64,000 nucleotides of DNA from Pseudovibrio sp. Ad37 (GTDB lineage Bacteria; Pseudomonadota; Alphaproteobacteria; Rhizobiales; Stappiaceae). Below the pieces are notes generated by a model. That model did not search any database and was not told the origin of the DNA. It was given only the letters and a program-made list of their open reading frames with translations. Shown here one piece after another: positions 46,647 through 56,104 of the stretch; the stretch's first letter is position 1; every line of letters begins with the position of its first letter. A program made the translations under genes and the position numbers. The stretch is taken from contig NZ_LMCF01000042.1 in assembly GCF_001623075.1 (NCBI RefSeq), positions 22,450 to 86,449 on the forward strand. The letters run 5' to 3'.

Positions 46647-47702
46647 TCACGGCTGCTCTTTTACGGGGAGTGCGGTCTTTGAGTGTCTCAACATCAAAGG
46701 CACAACAAAGGTCAGCAGAAGCAGGCGGAAGACGTGGTGGGCGGCGACGAAGGTGGGGTCGAGACCACTTTGCACAGCGATAGCAGCCATGGCCTCTACT
46801 CCGCCCGGAGCGAAGGCGACGAACAACAGGCTTGGGTCCAGGCCAACCAGCGGCATCACCAACACAACTCCAAGGATTGCCATGCCAACCGTAATGAGCG
46901 TAACAACAACACCCGCGCCTACGGCTTTAGCGAAAAGGTCAAGACTGACGCCCTTAAAGCGAGTGCCAATCAAAGCCCCCATCACCAGAAACGAGCCGAG
47001 CGTGGCCCAATCCGGCATCTTGCCGGGTGTGAGTGCACTCACGTGCCCCAGAGAAGACACAAGCATCCCACCGAGCAGGTAGGCGGCGGGGAGTTTCATC
47101 TTCAGGAAGATAGTTCCAACAACAGCTGCCCCGAGCAACAAATAGACGGCTGAGAGTAGACTGATGTTTTGTGCGGGCAGGAAGGAAGCGCCTGTTTCCT
47201 CAAAAAGCAGCGAGACAAACAGCGGAACGCAGATGGTGAGGAACAAGACCCGCGTGCTTTGTGCAAGCCCGATGCGGGTGACGTCCGCTTTGCTATCTGC
47301 CGCCATGCTGAGGATGTAGCTCAAGTGCCCCGGAGAGGAGGCGAGTGAAGCGTTATAGGCATCGAACCCGAAAAACCGTACCAAAATCGCACGGCTGATC
47401 AGCATACTCAGGATAAGACTGATCCCCAACGCTAAGAAACTCGCAGGCCACGTGATAGCGGCATCGATAACAGCGGGTGTAACACCAGAACCAATGCTCG
47501 TACCCAGCACAATAAAGCAGAGCGTGCGCAGCCAGAGCGGAACGATGACGGGAGCACCCAGCAAGCCACCGAGCGAGACGGCAAGAGCTGAGCCGGTGAG
47601 GGGGGCTGCCGGGAATCCGAGGAAGGAAAAAAGACCAGCCCCTGCGCCTGCAATGGCAAACGTTATGGATAGATTGAACCAGTCTTTCTTCTCAACTACC
47701 AA
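46647..47702 (-). CDS. AbrB-family membrane protein
   Basis: 351 residues from a TTG with GGGA upstream. It is strongly hydrophobic, about 9-10 segments, in two similar halves (FLGFPAAPLTGSALAVSLGGLLGAP and KLPAAYLLGGMLVSSLGHVSAL), the duplicated AbrB pattern. FSS-like SPGHLSYILSMAADSKAD and FAPGGVEAMAAIAVQSGLDPTFVAAHH are family landmarks. AbrB genes are often linked to tripartite tricarboxylate transporters, as here; function is not settled, perhaps a regulator or transporter partner. Confidence 0.85.
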   Translation of the reverse strand: MVVEKKDWFNLSITFAIAGAGAGLFSFLGFPAAPLTGSALAVSLGGLLGAPVIVPLWLRTLCFIVLGTSIGSGVTPAVIDAAITWPASFLALGISLILSMLISRAILVRFFGFDAYNASLASSPGHLSYILSMAADSKADVTRIGLAQSTRVLFLTICVPLFVSLLFEETGASFLPAQNISLLSAVYLLLGAAVVGTIFLKMKLPAAYLLGGMLVSSLGHVSALTPGKMPDWATLGSFLVMGALIGTRFKGVSLDLFAKAVGAGVVVTLITVGMAILGVVLVMPLVGLDPSLLFVAFAPGGVEAMAAIAVQSGLDPTFVAAHHVFRLLLLTFVVPLMLRHSKTALPVKEQP

Positions 47703-47728
47703 AACTCAGTTTCCCAGCTGCGGTTTGA

Positions 47729-49246
47729 TCAGTCACTTTCAGCGGCTTCCAATTCCTGCTTGCGCACACGACGTGCACGGATGGTTGGCAAAACGACCAG
47801 AATAGCAGCCAGAGCCAGCAAGCCCATGGTCATCGGGCGTTCCATGATAAAGCTAATCCCATCATATAGCTGCATAGACCGGGAGAAATTATCTTCCAGC
47901 ATGCTGCCCAGAATGAACCCAATCAGCAGTGGCGCGAGCGGATAGTTGGCAAAGCGCAGGAGCGTTGCACATACACCAAAGCCCACGAGCATCAGCAGTT
48001 CCGTTGCATTGTTTTGTCCAATATAGGCACCCATGAGGGTGAAGAACAGAATGAACGGAATGAGGTAGTTGCGCGGCACAGCCAGCACTTTGGCGATGTA
48101 AGGGATGAGCGGCAGGTTCAGGATCAGCAGGATCACATTGCCCACATACATGGAGATGATCACGGACCAGAAAATCTCTGGCTGATCGATCATCAGGCGT
48201 GGCCCCGGTGAAACGTTCAAAGCGATCAGGGCACCGAGCAGGATCGCCGTTGTCCCGGATCCCGGAATGCCAAGGGTCAACAGGGGAACGAAGGAACCAG
48301 TACATGCCGCATTGTTCGCAGATTCTGGAGCTGCGAGGCCTTTGACAGATCCCTTGCCAAACTCAGCCTGTTCTTCTTTCGGCGCGATGTTGCGTTCCAC
48401 TGCATAGCCGAGGAAGGAGGCGATTGTTGCGCCAGCTCCCGGAAGAACCCCAATCAGAAACCCTTGGATAGACTGGCGACCAATCACTGGTGCAATTTTC
48501 TTGGCCTCTGCTTTTGTGATGCGCAGATCCTTGATGTCTCCACTACTTCCACCAGAATTAGAGCGGGATGGATCCAACACAAGGAACAAAGCTTCGGGCA
48601 AAGCAAACATGGCCATAGCAAGCGTGATGAACCCGAAGCCGGATTGCAGATCTAGTATACCCATGGTGAAGCGCGGTTGGTTGAACAATGCCCCTTCACC
48701 AACGGTTGCCATCATCAGGCCTACCAGCGTCATGAGCAGGGCTTTGCCCACCTGTCCGCTGCCGGCGAAAGCAGCGATTGCGGAAAGGCCGACCACCATC
48801 AATGCGAAGTATTCTGCAGAGTGGAAGAGCAGCGCGACGGATGCGAGCGCAGGTGCAAAAATCATCAGCAAGATGGCCCCGATACTGCCACCCGCGAATG
48901 AAGCAATCGCCGCAACTGTCAGCGCTTTGCCAGCCTTGCCCTGGCGTGCCAGCGGATAGCCATCAAAGCTTGTTGCAACAGTGGATGCCACGCCCGGCGC
49001 GTTGATGAGGATTGAGGACGTGGAGCCCCCAAAGATTGCGCCGTAATAAACGCCAGCGAGCAGAATCAAGGCTGCGGAAGGGTCACCGATAGAGATCGCC
49101 ACAGGGATCATGATGGCGATGATGGACATAGGTCCAAGACCCGGCAACATGCCGATGAACGTGCCAATCAGGCAGCCGCCGATTACCATCAAAAGATTAG
49201 AAAACGAGAAGGCCGTCGAGAGGCCAACCCAAATACCGTCTAACAT
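47729..49246 (-). CDS. tctA: Tripartite tricarboxylate transporter, large permease TctA
   Basis: 505 residues with about 12 membrane segments. The signature LPGLGPMSIIAIMIPVAI near residue 35, ILINAPGVASTVATSFDGYPLARQ broken near 80-100 and the second repeat VLPGAGATIASFLGYAVER are diagnostic of TctA. It moves a di- or tricarboxylate across the inner membrane with TctB and the binding protein TctC. It follows tctB by 9 bp in the tctCBA order. Confidence 0.96.
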   Translation of the reverse strand: MLDGIWVGLSTAFSFSNLLMVIGGCLIGTFIGMLPGLGPMSIIAIMIPVAISIGDPSAALILLAGVYYGAIFGGSTSSILINAPGVASTVATSFDGYPLARQGKAGKALTVAAIASFAGGSIGAILLMIFAPALASVALLFHSAEYFALMVVGLSAIAAFAGSGQVGKALLMTLVGLMMATVGEGALFNQPRFTMGILDLQSGFGFITLAMAMFALPEALFLVLDPSRSNSGGSSGDIKDLRITKAEAKKIAPVIGRQSIQGFLIGVLPGAGATIASFLGYAVERNIAPKEEQAEFGKGSVKGLAAPESANNAACTGSFVPLLTLGIPGSGTTAILLGALIALNVSPGPRLMIDQPEIFWSVIISMYVGNVILLILNLPLIPYIAKVLAVPRNYLIPFILFFTLMGAYIGQNNATELLMLVGFGVCATLLRFANYPLAPLLIGFILGSMLEDNFSRSMQLYDGISFIMERPMTMGLLALAAILVVLPTIRARRVRKQELEAAESD

Positions 49247-49255
49247 CGTGGCCTC

Positions 49256-49741
49256 CTAGTTGAAAAATGTTGGAAGAGGGCTGAGGTAAATGCCCAGTGT
49301 TTGCTGAACCAGATACCAGACACCGCCAGCAGCAATGGCTGCAACAGGCACAAGGATCACAAAACGCCGCTCTCCAAGCAGAGCAGCCGAGATCACCAGA
49401 AAGAGCAGTGTGGAGAGCAGGAAGCCAGCGGGACGCAGCAACAGAGCATATCCCGCCATTAGAACCAGCAGGAACACGGCCTGACCGATGTTGTAATCCC
49501 ACAGTCTGCTGAAATCGATCTCGTCTGCATCTGAATCTGCAGGCTTTTTCTCAAACCCGAGCAAAATGGCGAGGCTTGTGATTGCAGCCAGCACCGCAAT
49601 GACTTTTGGAAACGTGCTCGGCCAGATTGGGTTAAACCGCATAAACGGTGGCAAACCAGCGTCCATCAAAAAAAACGCGGTGTATCCGTAGCTTAAACTC
49701 ACTGCCAGAATGACAAGTGCAATCCATCGGTCCAGTGCCAT
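49256..49741 (-). CDS. tctB: Tripartite tricarboxylate transporter, small permease TctB
   Basis: 161 residues from the ATG at 49741, which has GGGAGGGG upstream; the open frame further left in translation (to 49789) lacks family character. Four hydrophobic segments are visible (WIALVILAVSLSYGYTAFF, VIAVLAAITSLAILLGF, AVFLLVLMAGYALLLRPAGF, VILVPVAAIAAGGVWYLVQ). It is the small membrane subunit paired with TctA. Confidence 0.92.
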   Translation of the reverse strand: MALDRWIALVILAVSLSYGYTAFFLMDAGLPPFMRFNPIWPSTFPKVIAVLAAITSLAILLGFEKKPADSDADEIDFSRLWDYNIGQAVFLLVLMAGYALLLRPAGFLLSTLLFLVISAALLGERRFVILVPVAAIAAGGVWYLVQQTLGIYLSPLPTFFN

Positions 49742-49807
49742 CATCCCCTCCCGTTGGCGTGACAAGTGGATGCGCTGCCAAGAGCGCATCCATTTATTCT
49801 TATTGAT

Positions 49808-50791
49808 TTAGAGGAAGCCCAGCTTCTTCATGAGATCACCGATGGTCTTTTCCTGACCTTCAAGGAACGCGTGGAAGTCTTCACCAGAGTTGTGGATGTT
49901 GACCCAGCCATTACGTGCGCGCACTTCTTCCCACTCAGGGGTATCGTACATCTTCGCAAGAGCTTCCTGATAGGCAGCCACCTGTGCCTCTGGCAGGCCC
50001 GGTGCGCCGAAGAAACCACGCCAGTTGACGAAGGTGGTGTCGATGCCCTGTTCCTTCATGGTTGGCGCATCTTTGTAGGCTGCAACGCGCTCATCAGCAG
50101 TCACACCGATGATTTTCACTTCACCCGCATTTGCAAGATCAATCGCCTCGGAGAAGCCGGTAGAAAGTGCAGAGATTTCGCCGGAAAGCAGCGCTGCCAT
50201 GGCCTTACCGCCCGCATCATACGGAATGTACTTCACCATGGTTGCATCTTCGCCAGCTGCTTCCATCACCATGGCCGCAACAAGGTGATCCATACCGCCC
50301 GGTACAGAACCGCCACCAATTGCCGTGCCGCGTTTGTCAGCTTTATAAGCTGCAAGCAGGTCACTCATGGAGTTGATTGGGCTGTCCTTGCCAACCACGA
50401 TGGCTGCATAATCACCAATGGTGCCGGCAACCAATGTCAGATCACGGAAGTTGTGTGGGAATACGCCAGTCAGCGAGCGGATCACGATTGGCGTAGAATT
50501 CACCATCAACGTGCCGTGCTGACTTGCTGCATTCTCGATGAGATACCCAATGGCCTTACCACCGCCGCCACCGGACATGTTTTCGAAAGAGGCCGTGCCT
50601 GCAAGGCCGGACTTGGTCAGTGCTTCGCCTGTTCCGCGTGCAGTGCCGTCCCAGCCTCCACCAGCACCACCTGGAATGAGGAAGTGAATGCTATCAACCA
50701 CTGGCTCTGCAAAGGAAGCCGTTGGCATGGAAAATGTCATCGCAGCCAAAGCCGCTGCCGCAACCACGCGGCGCGCCCGAATAAAACTCAT
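49808..50791 (-). CDS. tctC: Tripartite tricarboxylate transporter receptor TctC
   Basis: 327 residues from the ATG at 50791, with GGAGG upstream. A Tat-less signal peptide (RARRVVAAAALAAMTFSMPTASFA) is cleaved near residue 28. The TctC fold is shown by FLIPGGAGGGWDGTARGTGEAL and YLIENAASQHGTLMVNSTPIV split near 70-90. It binds the carboxylate in the periplasm. It is the first gene of the tctCBA-abrB operon and faces tctD. Confidence 0.95.
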   Translation of the reverse strand: MSFIRARRVVAAAALAAMTFSMPTASFAEPVVDSIHFLIPGGAGGGWDGTARGTGEALTKSGLAGTASFENMSGGGGGKAIGYLIENAASQHGTLMVNSTPIVIRSLTGVFPHNFRDLTLVAGTIGDYAAIVVGKDSPINSMSDLLAAYKADKRGTAIGGGSVPGGMDHLVAAMVMEAAGEDATMVKYIPYDAGGKAMAALLSGEISALSTGFSEAIDLANAGEVKIIGVTADERVAAYKDAPTMKEQGIDTTFVNWRGFFGAPGLPEAQVAAYQEALAKMYDTPEWEEVRARNGWVNIHNSGEDFHAFLEGQEKTIGDLMKKLGFL

Positions 50792-50850
50792 TGTGTCCTC
50801 CCAATTGACAAGGGCAGCATTTGTCACCCATGACTTACGTGAAAACACGG

Positions 50851-50872
50851 AAACCTGACACAAACCTGTCAC
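50851..50872. promoter_or_regulatory. Tandem 11-bp direct repeats, probable TctD operator
   Basis: AAACCTGACAC (50851-50861) is followed without a gap by AAACCTGTCAC (50862-50872), identical except at one position. Head-to-tail sites at one-helical-turn spacing are the usual target of OmpR-family dimers. They lie in the 108-bp gap between tctC and tctD, 60 and 28 bp from the two starts. Assignment to TctD is inference. Confidence 0.65.
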
Positions 50873-50899
50873 CTCCTTGATTTTTTGGGGAAGCAAAAG

Positions 50900-51565
50900 A
50901 TGAGATTTCTTCTCGTTGAAGATAACGCCAAGCTGGCGACATCCATTGTCGAAAGATTGACACTGGATGGTCATGTCGTTGATCACGCTGCTGAAATTTC
51001 TACTGCCGAGGACTACATCTCGACAGCAGATTACGACATGATTTTGCTCGACATCATGCTTCCAGATGGTGATGGGCGAGATTTTCTAAATGAACATCGA
51101 GGCCGTCAGGATGACACTCCGGTGATCGTTTTGACAGCACGTTCAGAGGTCTCAGACAGAGTAGGGGTGCTCGATCTCGGGGCTGATGATTACATCACAA
51201 AACCCTTTGATTTCTCGGAGTTAGAGGCAAGATGCCGTGCTGTCATAAGGCGGAGATCCGGCGGCGTGACAAATGCGAAGCGATTCGGCGATCTGGTGTT
51301 TGATTCACTGGCTGGCACACTCAAAATTGGCAGCAAAACAGTGAGCCTGCGTAACAAAGAGCTACGCCTTTTAGAGATATTTTTCGGCGCTCCGGACGTT
51401 ATTTTCTCAAAAACAAAGCTTGTAGACAGATTATTTTCTTACGACGAAGATGTCTCGGAAAATGCCATCGAGGTCTATGTCGCCCGTTTGCGCAGGCATA
51501 TTTCATCCTCCTCGGTCCAGATCATTACCGTGCGTGGACTGGGGTATCGGTTAAGCCTGACATGA
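50900..51565 (+). CDS. tctD: OmpR-family response regulator TctD
   Basis: 221 residues from the ATG at 50900, with GGGGAAG upstream. The receiver has LLVEDNA, phospho-acceptor Asp51 in MILLDIMLPDGDGRDF, and the Thr/Lys in VLTARSEVSDR and YITKPFDF. The winged helix ends LITVRGLGYRL-like (SVQIITVRGLGYRLSL). It should be phosphorylated by the kinase encoded next (ATGA overlap) and activate tctCBA in response to the carboxylate. Confidence 0.94.
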   Translation: MRFLLVEDNAKLATSIVERLTLDGHVVDHAAEISTAEDYISTADYDMILLDIMLPDGDGRDFLNEHRGRQDDTPVIVLTARSEVSDRVGVLDLGADDYITKPFDFSELEARCRAVIRRRSGGVTNAKRFGDLVFDSLAGTLKIGSKTVSLRNKELRLLEIFFGAPDVIFSKTKLVDRLFSYDEDVSENAIEVYVARLRRHISSSSVQIITVRGLGYRLSLT

Positions 51566-52947
51566 ACTCTGGCGCCAACATATCCGGCTCAATCCGTCGC
51601 CGCCTGACCTTGCAGCTCCTCGGCATCGCCGCCGTGCTTGCAGCCCTGCTGTTTGTGATGGTGATGACCTATGCCAAGCAAGTCGCAGAAGAATCTCAGG
51701 ACAACATCCTGTCAGCCTCCGCCACGTCTATTTTGGACAGTGCAGCAATTCAGAGCGGGGAGGTGACTGTCGACATTCCATATTCCGCACTCTCCATGCT
51801 TGGCAATGTGAGTGATGACCGCGTGTTTTACCGCGTTGTCGTCAATGGAAAGTACCTCACCGGATATGAAAGCTTGCCCATTGCCAAGGCATCAAAAGGG
51901 CAGGACAGCCATCGGTTCATCACCTCTCATTATCTGGGTGAAAGCATTCGTATGGTCTCCGCCACGCGCCGCTTGTCCAACGCATCCGGCCCTGTTGAAG
52001 TCACCGTATCTGTGGCTCAAACACTGAAGCGTCAGCGAGAGACACTGGAGCGCATCTCCGCAAATGCCGCCTATCTCGGTTTCGGGTTCTTTATTGCAGC
52101 TGCCGTGCTGGGTGTTTTGACAGCTCAATCAGCCGTGCGCCCTGTGCAGACACTGGCAAACTCTATCTCAAAAAGAGGTCCGCAGGATCTGAGGGCAGTA
52201 CAAGCTCCTGTGCCGGGTGAGATGGCACCGCTTGTGGTGGCGCTCAACCGGTTCATGGCACGGCTTAAGAAGTCACTCACACGCTCCGAAGAGTTCATCG
52301 CAGAAGCTGCTCACCGCATCCGCACGCCCCTTGCAGTGCTGCGAACGCAAGCGGAGATTGCCTTGCGCCGCGTGGAGCGACCAGAAAACAGAGCGGCTTT
52401 GAAAGAGATGATCCGGGCCATTGATGAGAGCTCACGCGCAGCAGGCCAACTGCTGGACCATGCCATGGTTTCCTTCCGCACGGATCATCTGGAGGTCAAG
52501 GACATCAACCTGCTGGATCTGGCAGAGGAAACTCTTGAACGGCTGCGCCCACTGGCAGAGATGCAAGATAAAACCCTGAGCTCGCATGGTGAGGAACCGC
52601 CGCAGATCTCCGGAGATGCGATCCTTATCCAAAATGCGCTGAGCAACATTTTGGACAATGCGATCAAGTACGCCCCGCAAGGCGAGGACGTACAGGTTAT
52701 CGTTACCTCCGAAGACAACTGGGTTGTGTTATCGGTTTATGACCAAGGCCCGGGCTTTGCTCCGGAAGACATAGACCAGTTGACGGAACGGTTCTCACGC
52801 GGCAAAAACGCCGAAGATACGGTCGGTTCCGGGCTTGGGCTTACAATTGCCGAAGAGGTGACGCAAGCTCATGGTGGACACCTGAAACTTTCAAACAGAA
52901 CAAACGTCAGAGGCGCATGCGTATCCTTCTATTTCCCTCAGTCCTGA
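51562..52947 (+). CDS. tctE: Sensor histidine kinase TctE
   Basis: 461 residues. TM1 is at about 17-37, a periplasmic TctE-type (2CSK-N) sensor at about 40-165, TM2 at about 170-190. The H-box is EFIAEAAHRIRTPLAVLRTQ with His251, the N-box NALSNILDNAIKYAPQGE, and the G-boxes VYDQGPGFAPED and GSGLGLTIAEEV. It senses the carboxylate or its binding protein and phosphorylates TctD. It overlaps the next gene by 31 bp. Confidence 0.95.
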   Translation: MNSGANISGSIRRRLTLQLLGIAAVLAALLFVMVMTYAKQVAEESQDNILSASATSILDSAAIQSGEVTVDIPYSALSMLGNVSDDRVFYRVVVNGKYLTGYESLPIAKASKGQDSHRFITSHYLGESIRMVSATRRLSNASGPVEVTVSVAQTLKRQRETLERISANAAYLGFGFFIAAAVLGVLTAQSAVRPVQTLANSISKRGPQDLRAVQAPVPGEMAPLVVALNRFMARLKKSLTRSEEFIAEAAHRIRTPLAVLRTQAEIALRRVERPENRAALKEMIRAIDESSRAAGQLLDHAMVSFRTDHLEVKDINLLDLAEETLERLRPLAEMQDKTLSSHGEEPPQISGDAILIQNALSNILDNAIKYAPQGEDVQVIVTSEDNWVVLSVYDQGPGFAPEDIDQLTERFSRGKNAEDTVGSGLGLTIAEEVTQAHGGHLKLSNRTNVRGACVSFYFPQS

Positions 52948-53954
52948 TCGTGTTGCTGGCCTCATTGCTTTCCGCAAGTGCCTATGAGATTGAACAGCAC
53001 AAAGTGTTTCCCGCTCCGCAAGAGGGCGCGAACCTGCGTATTATCTCCAACTCAGACATCGACATTTTCTCGCCCATGGTGGTAGCGTTTCAACGCAAAT
53101 ACCCGAGTGTTTCTATAGACTATACTGTTGTCAGCAGCACCGAACTGATGACAGCCCTTTTTGATGAGAAACAGGTTTTTGACGTTGCAATCTCATCTGC
53201 CATGGACCTACAGGTGAAGTTGGCGAACGACGGGTTCACCCTACCGCACAACTCCTCAGCCGCCGGTTTGATGCCGGACTGGGCCCGCTGGCGCAATCAT
53301 GTATTCGCCTTCACGCAGGAACCAGCTTCGGTGGTCTATTCCAAATCCGCCTTTGCAGGATTGGAAGTGCCAACATCACGGCAAAATCTGATTTCAACTC
53401 TGCGCAACCATCCAGAACGCTTCCTCGACAAAGTCGGCACCTATGACATCCGCCAGAGCGGCCTTGGTTTTCTGTTTGCCACGCAAGATGCCCGTACATC
53501 AGACACGTTCTGGCGTCTGAACGAGGTGATGGGCTCTCTGAACGCCCGTCTCTACTGTTGCTCTGCTGATATGATTTCTGACATCACAAAAGGCGATCTG
53601 GCCGTTGCCTACAACGTGCTCGGCTCCTATGCCTCTGCACGGGCCGCCAGTGATCCTGATATCGGCATTCTCGAACTGGAAGATTTCACCACACTCATGC
53701 TGCGCTCTGCCATCATTCCAGCGGGGGCCGAACAACCCGAAATCGCGGGCGCCTTCATAGATCATCTGATCACTGCATCCTGGAGCGAGGAGGGGGCTGA
53801 CTACTATCCCTATCCAAAACTCAACCGCAACGAGATTGCCCCAAACCTATCCCTGCGAGCCATCCGCCTTGGACCAGGTCTGTTGGTTTATCAGGACAAC
53901 CTGAAACGGCAACACTTCCTCCAGGAATGGCAAAACGCGATCATTCAGCAGTGA
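52917..53954 (+). CDS. Extracellular solute-binding protein linked to tctDE
   Basis: 345 residues. A signal peptide (MRILLFPSVLIVLLASLLSASA) is cleaved near 22. The mature part has the type 2 binding-protein pattern of iron- or small-ion-binding proteins (LRIISNSDIDIFSPMVVAFQ, KYPSVSIDYTVVSSTELM, GDLAVAYNVLGSYASAR). It overlaps tctE and no ABC permease is near, so it probably helps TctE sense a ligand rather than transport one; this is inference from the gene order. Confidence 0.85.
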   Translation: MRILLFPSVLIVLLASLLSASAYEIEQHKVFPAPQEGANLRIISNSDIDIFSPMVVAFQRKYPSVSIDYTVVSSTELMTALFDEKQVFDVAISSAMDLQVKLANDGFTLPHNSSAAGLMPDWARWRNHVFAFTQEPASVVYSKSAFAGLEVPTSRQNLISTLRNHPERFLDKVGTYDIRQSGLGFLFATQDARTSDTFWRLNEVMGSLNARLYCCSADMISDITKGDLAVAYNVLGSYASARAASDPDIGILELEDFTTLMLRSAIIPAGAEQPEIAGAFIDHLITASWSEEGADYYPYPKLNRNEIAPNLSLRAIRLGPGLLVYQDNLKRQHFLQEWQNAIIQQ

Positions 53955-54061
53955 GATAAGCCAAATCAGAAGATGGAGGATTTGGTCGTTCAATCCTCTT
54001 TCACCTTGTCAGAGTTTGTGGCAAGAGGCTGCCTCCAAACCCAGCTGAGTGAAAGCCACCA

Positions 54062-54535
54062 ATGCCTGTAGAGATCCGCCCACTGATGAATTCAGATGCC
54101 CCAGACTGCGCACGCGTATTTTATGAGGCCGTCACAATCGGAGCGAAGAAGCATTATTCTGAGGAGCAGCTCGCCGCATGGGCTGGGCCTGCACCCGCAC
54201 CTGAGCGTTGGTCTGCCAAACTCCACGATATGACTGGCTTTGTTGCTGTCAAAGACAACTCAGTAATCGGTTTCATGACCATCGATGCAAAAGGTTACAT
54301 CGAGTTCGCATTCACCAGCCCTTACCACACCCGCCAAGGTATCGGCACCGCCATTTATGACCAACTGCAGAACTGGGCAGAACAGCGCAACATCTCGACC
54401 ATTTCAGTAGACATAAGCATGGCTGCAAAAGCTTTCTTCCTTCACCACGGCTGGCTGGTTGAGCGCGAGCAAGCACCCGTTGTTCGAGGAGTAGCACTCA
54501 CAAACTTTCTCATGACAAAGAACTTGGCCGCGTAA
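54062..54535 (+). CDS. GNAT-family N-acetyltransferase
   Basis: 157 residues. The acetyl-CoA loop is HTRQGIGTAIYDQLQNWAE, after the strand GYIEFAFTSPYH, and AKAFFLHHGWLVEREQAPVVRGV is the motif B end. EQLAAWAGPAPAPERWSAKL is typical of the PhnO/YafP-like subgroup. The substrate is unknown. It is 107 bp after the solute-binding gene. Confidence 0.88.
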   Translation: MPVEIRPLMNSDAPDCARVFYEAVTIGAKKHYSEEQLAAWAGPAPAPERWSAKLHDMTGFVAVKDNSVIGFMTIDAKGYIEFAFTSPYHTRQGIGTAIYDQLQNWAEQRNISTISVDISMAAKAFFLHHGWLVEREQAPVVRGVALTNFLMTKNLAA

Positions 54536-54694
54536 CATTTCATGACACTCGCCAGAGTTCCTGCGATATGCACGTGGTGTCATGCCCGCAGGCCCTCAAC
54601 GAATAACTGACCGGCATTGAGTTGCACTCCCAAGTCCTCGCATTTATCACTATAAGATAAGAATGATATCTGAAGTTGTTTCCGATAGTCATGA

Positions 54695-55981
54695 TTGCGC
54701 GCACTCAAATCATTGAATTTATGCTGCATTTCGCAGAGTGAGGTTGTTTTGTCTGATGTTACCTTAAAGGCTAAATGGGGACAGATCAGCCTCCTGTTTT
54801 CAGCCAACTTTCTGTCTTTGTTGGGGAATGGCCTGTCTGCCATCGCAATACCGTGGTTTGTCTATGACCTGACGGGCAACGCTGTCATCACTGCAACAAT
54901 CGCCATTGCCGGACAGCTTCCAAACATCGTTGTCGGTCTCTTCAGCGGGCCGTTGATCGACAAGTTCTCTGCCAGAACCACCAGCATTTTCTGCGATACT
55001 GTGAACGCCTTCGCTGTGCTTTTGATACCGCTGCTATACTCAGTTGATCTGCTGGATCTTGCCCTCCTTGGATTTCTCGTCTTCCTCTCGCAGGTCATCG
55101 ATGTTCCCGGACAAACCGCAAAAAGCGTTATGATCCCGGCGTTGATTGATCGAGAAGGCTTGCCTCGCGAACGGGTGAACGGAATGAACTCGCTTCTTGA
55201 GACTGTGGCTGACCTTCTAACCCCATCGATGGCTGGCATCCTGATCTCCGCCTTTGGCGCGACCACTGTCCTGATTTTAGACTCACTGAGTTTCCTGACG
55301 GCGCTTATTATTGTATCCATAGGCATCAAGGCCACTCGTCAACAGGGCGCAGCTAATACAGATAGACAGCCAACAAAAGAAGTCTGGAAGTGGATGCTGT
55401 CAACACCGGGCATCTTGAAGCTCGGCCTTTATGATTTGATTATCAATACAGTGGCGGTCTCCTTGCTTTCATTAACCTTACCAGTTCTGGCAAATTCAAA
55501 TAACAAGCAAGCAGTTTGGCTTGGAATCTGGCTCACATGTTTTGCCTGCGGAACCACACTCACAACCCTTGCCTACACATTCGTGGGCCACAGAGTATCC
55601 TCACTCAGGCTTCTGCAACTCACACCCATAGGACAAGCACTCGGCCTAGCCTTGCTGCTCTGGATGTTTAATGCTGACTGGGGCGGTGGCAATATCAATA
55701 CCGCTGCAATTGTCATTTCAGTGGGAATGTTTGTGTACGGTGTAAACTTGGGAGTTGGCAGCGTCGTTGACGCGACTGTGCTTCAAAAACTCGTCCCCGA
55801 AGACAAACGCGGCACAGTCTTCTCCTCCCTGCGCTACACCGGCGTCCCCCTAGGCCTCTTCCTCACCGGAATCCTCCTAGAACAAAACAACCCGACACTC
55901 CTCTTCACCACCTTCATCGCCCTACTAACAATAAACTCACTGCTTTGGTTAAGGGGGACACCCGAGATTTGCAGTACATAA
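54695..55981 (+). CDS. MFS transporter (EntS-like group)
   Basis: Up to 428 residues. The first membrane segment begins near residue 32 (QISLLFSANFLSLLGNGLSAI), so the true start may be a TTG near 54749-54752 after GAGG, rather than the TTG at 54695. About 12 hydrophobic segments, the loop GLFSGPLIDKFSARTTSIF and ALIDREGLPRERVNGMNSLLE place it in MFS_3, the group of drug and siderophore exporters. Its end borders the transposase remnant; the last residues (RGTPEICST) may be altered by that junction. Confidence 0.82.
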   Translation: MRALKSLNLCCISQSEVVLSDVTLKAKWGQISLLFSANFLSLLGNGLSAIAIPWFVYDLTGNAVITATIAIAGQLPNIVVGLFSGPLIDKFSARTTSIFCDTVNAFAVLLIPLLYSVDLLDLALLGFLVFLSQVIDVPGQTAKSVMIPALIDREGLPRERVNGMNSLLETVADLLTPSMAGILISAFGATTVLILDSLSFLTALIIVSIGIKATRQQGAANTDRQPTKEVWKWMLSTPGILKLGLYDLIINTVAVSLLSLTLPVLANSNNKQAVWLGIWLTCFACGTTLTTLAYTFVGHRVSSLRLLQLTPIGQALGLALLLWMFNADWGGGNINTAAIVISVGMFVYGVNLGVGSVVDATVLQKLVPEDKRGTVFSSLRYTGVPLGLFLTGILLEQNNPTLLFTTFIALLTINSLLWLRGTPEICST

Positions 55982-56104
55982 ATAAGGTTCCATAACCTAC
56001 ACTATGCGTTTTTGAACTGTCACCGCGCAATGCTAAACTGTCTATCCTCTGCAAACTAAAAATCTCACAGTGCTCTTACGTTGGATTATGCTGGGGAGGA
56101 TGGC

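Noticed and set aside
49766..50833. 355-codon plus-strand frame opposite tctC
   Set aside because: tctC has a signal peptide, ribosome site and operon context; the opposite frame is a shadow.
54580..54843. 87-codon minus-strand frame overlapping the MFS start
   Set aside because: It overlaps the first membrane segments of the MFS gene and shows no family-like features.
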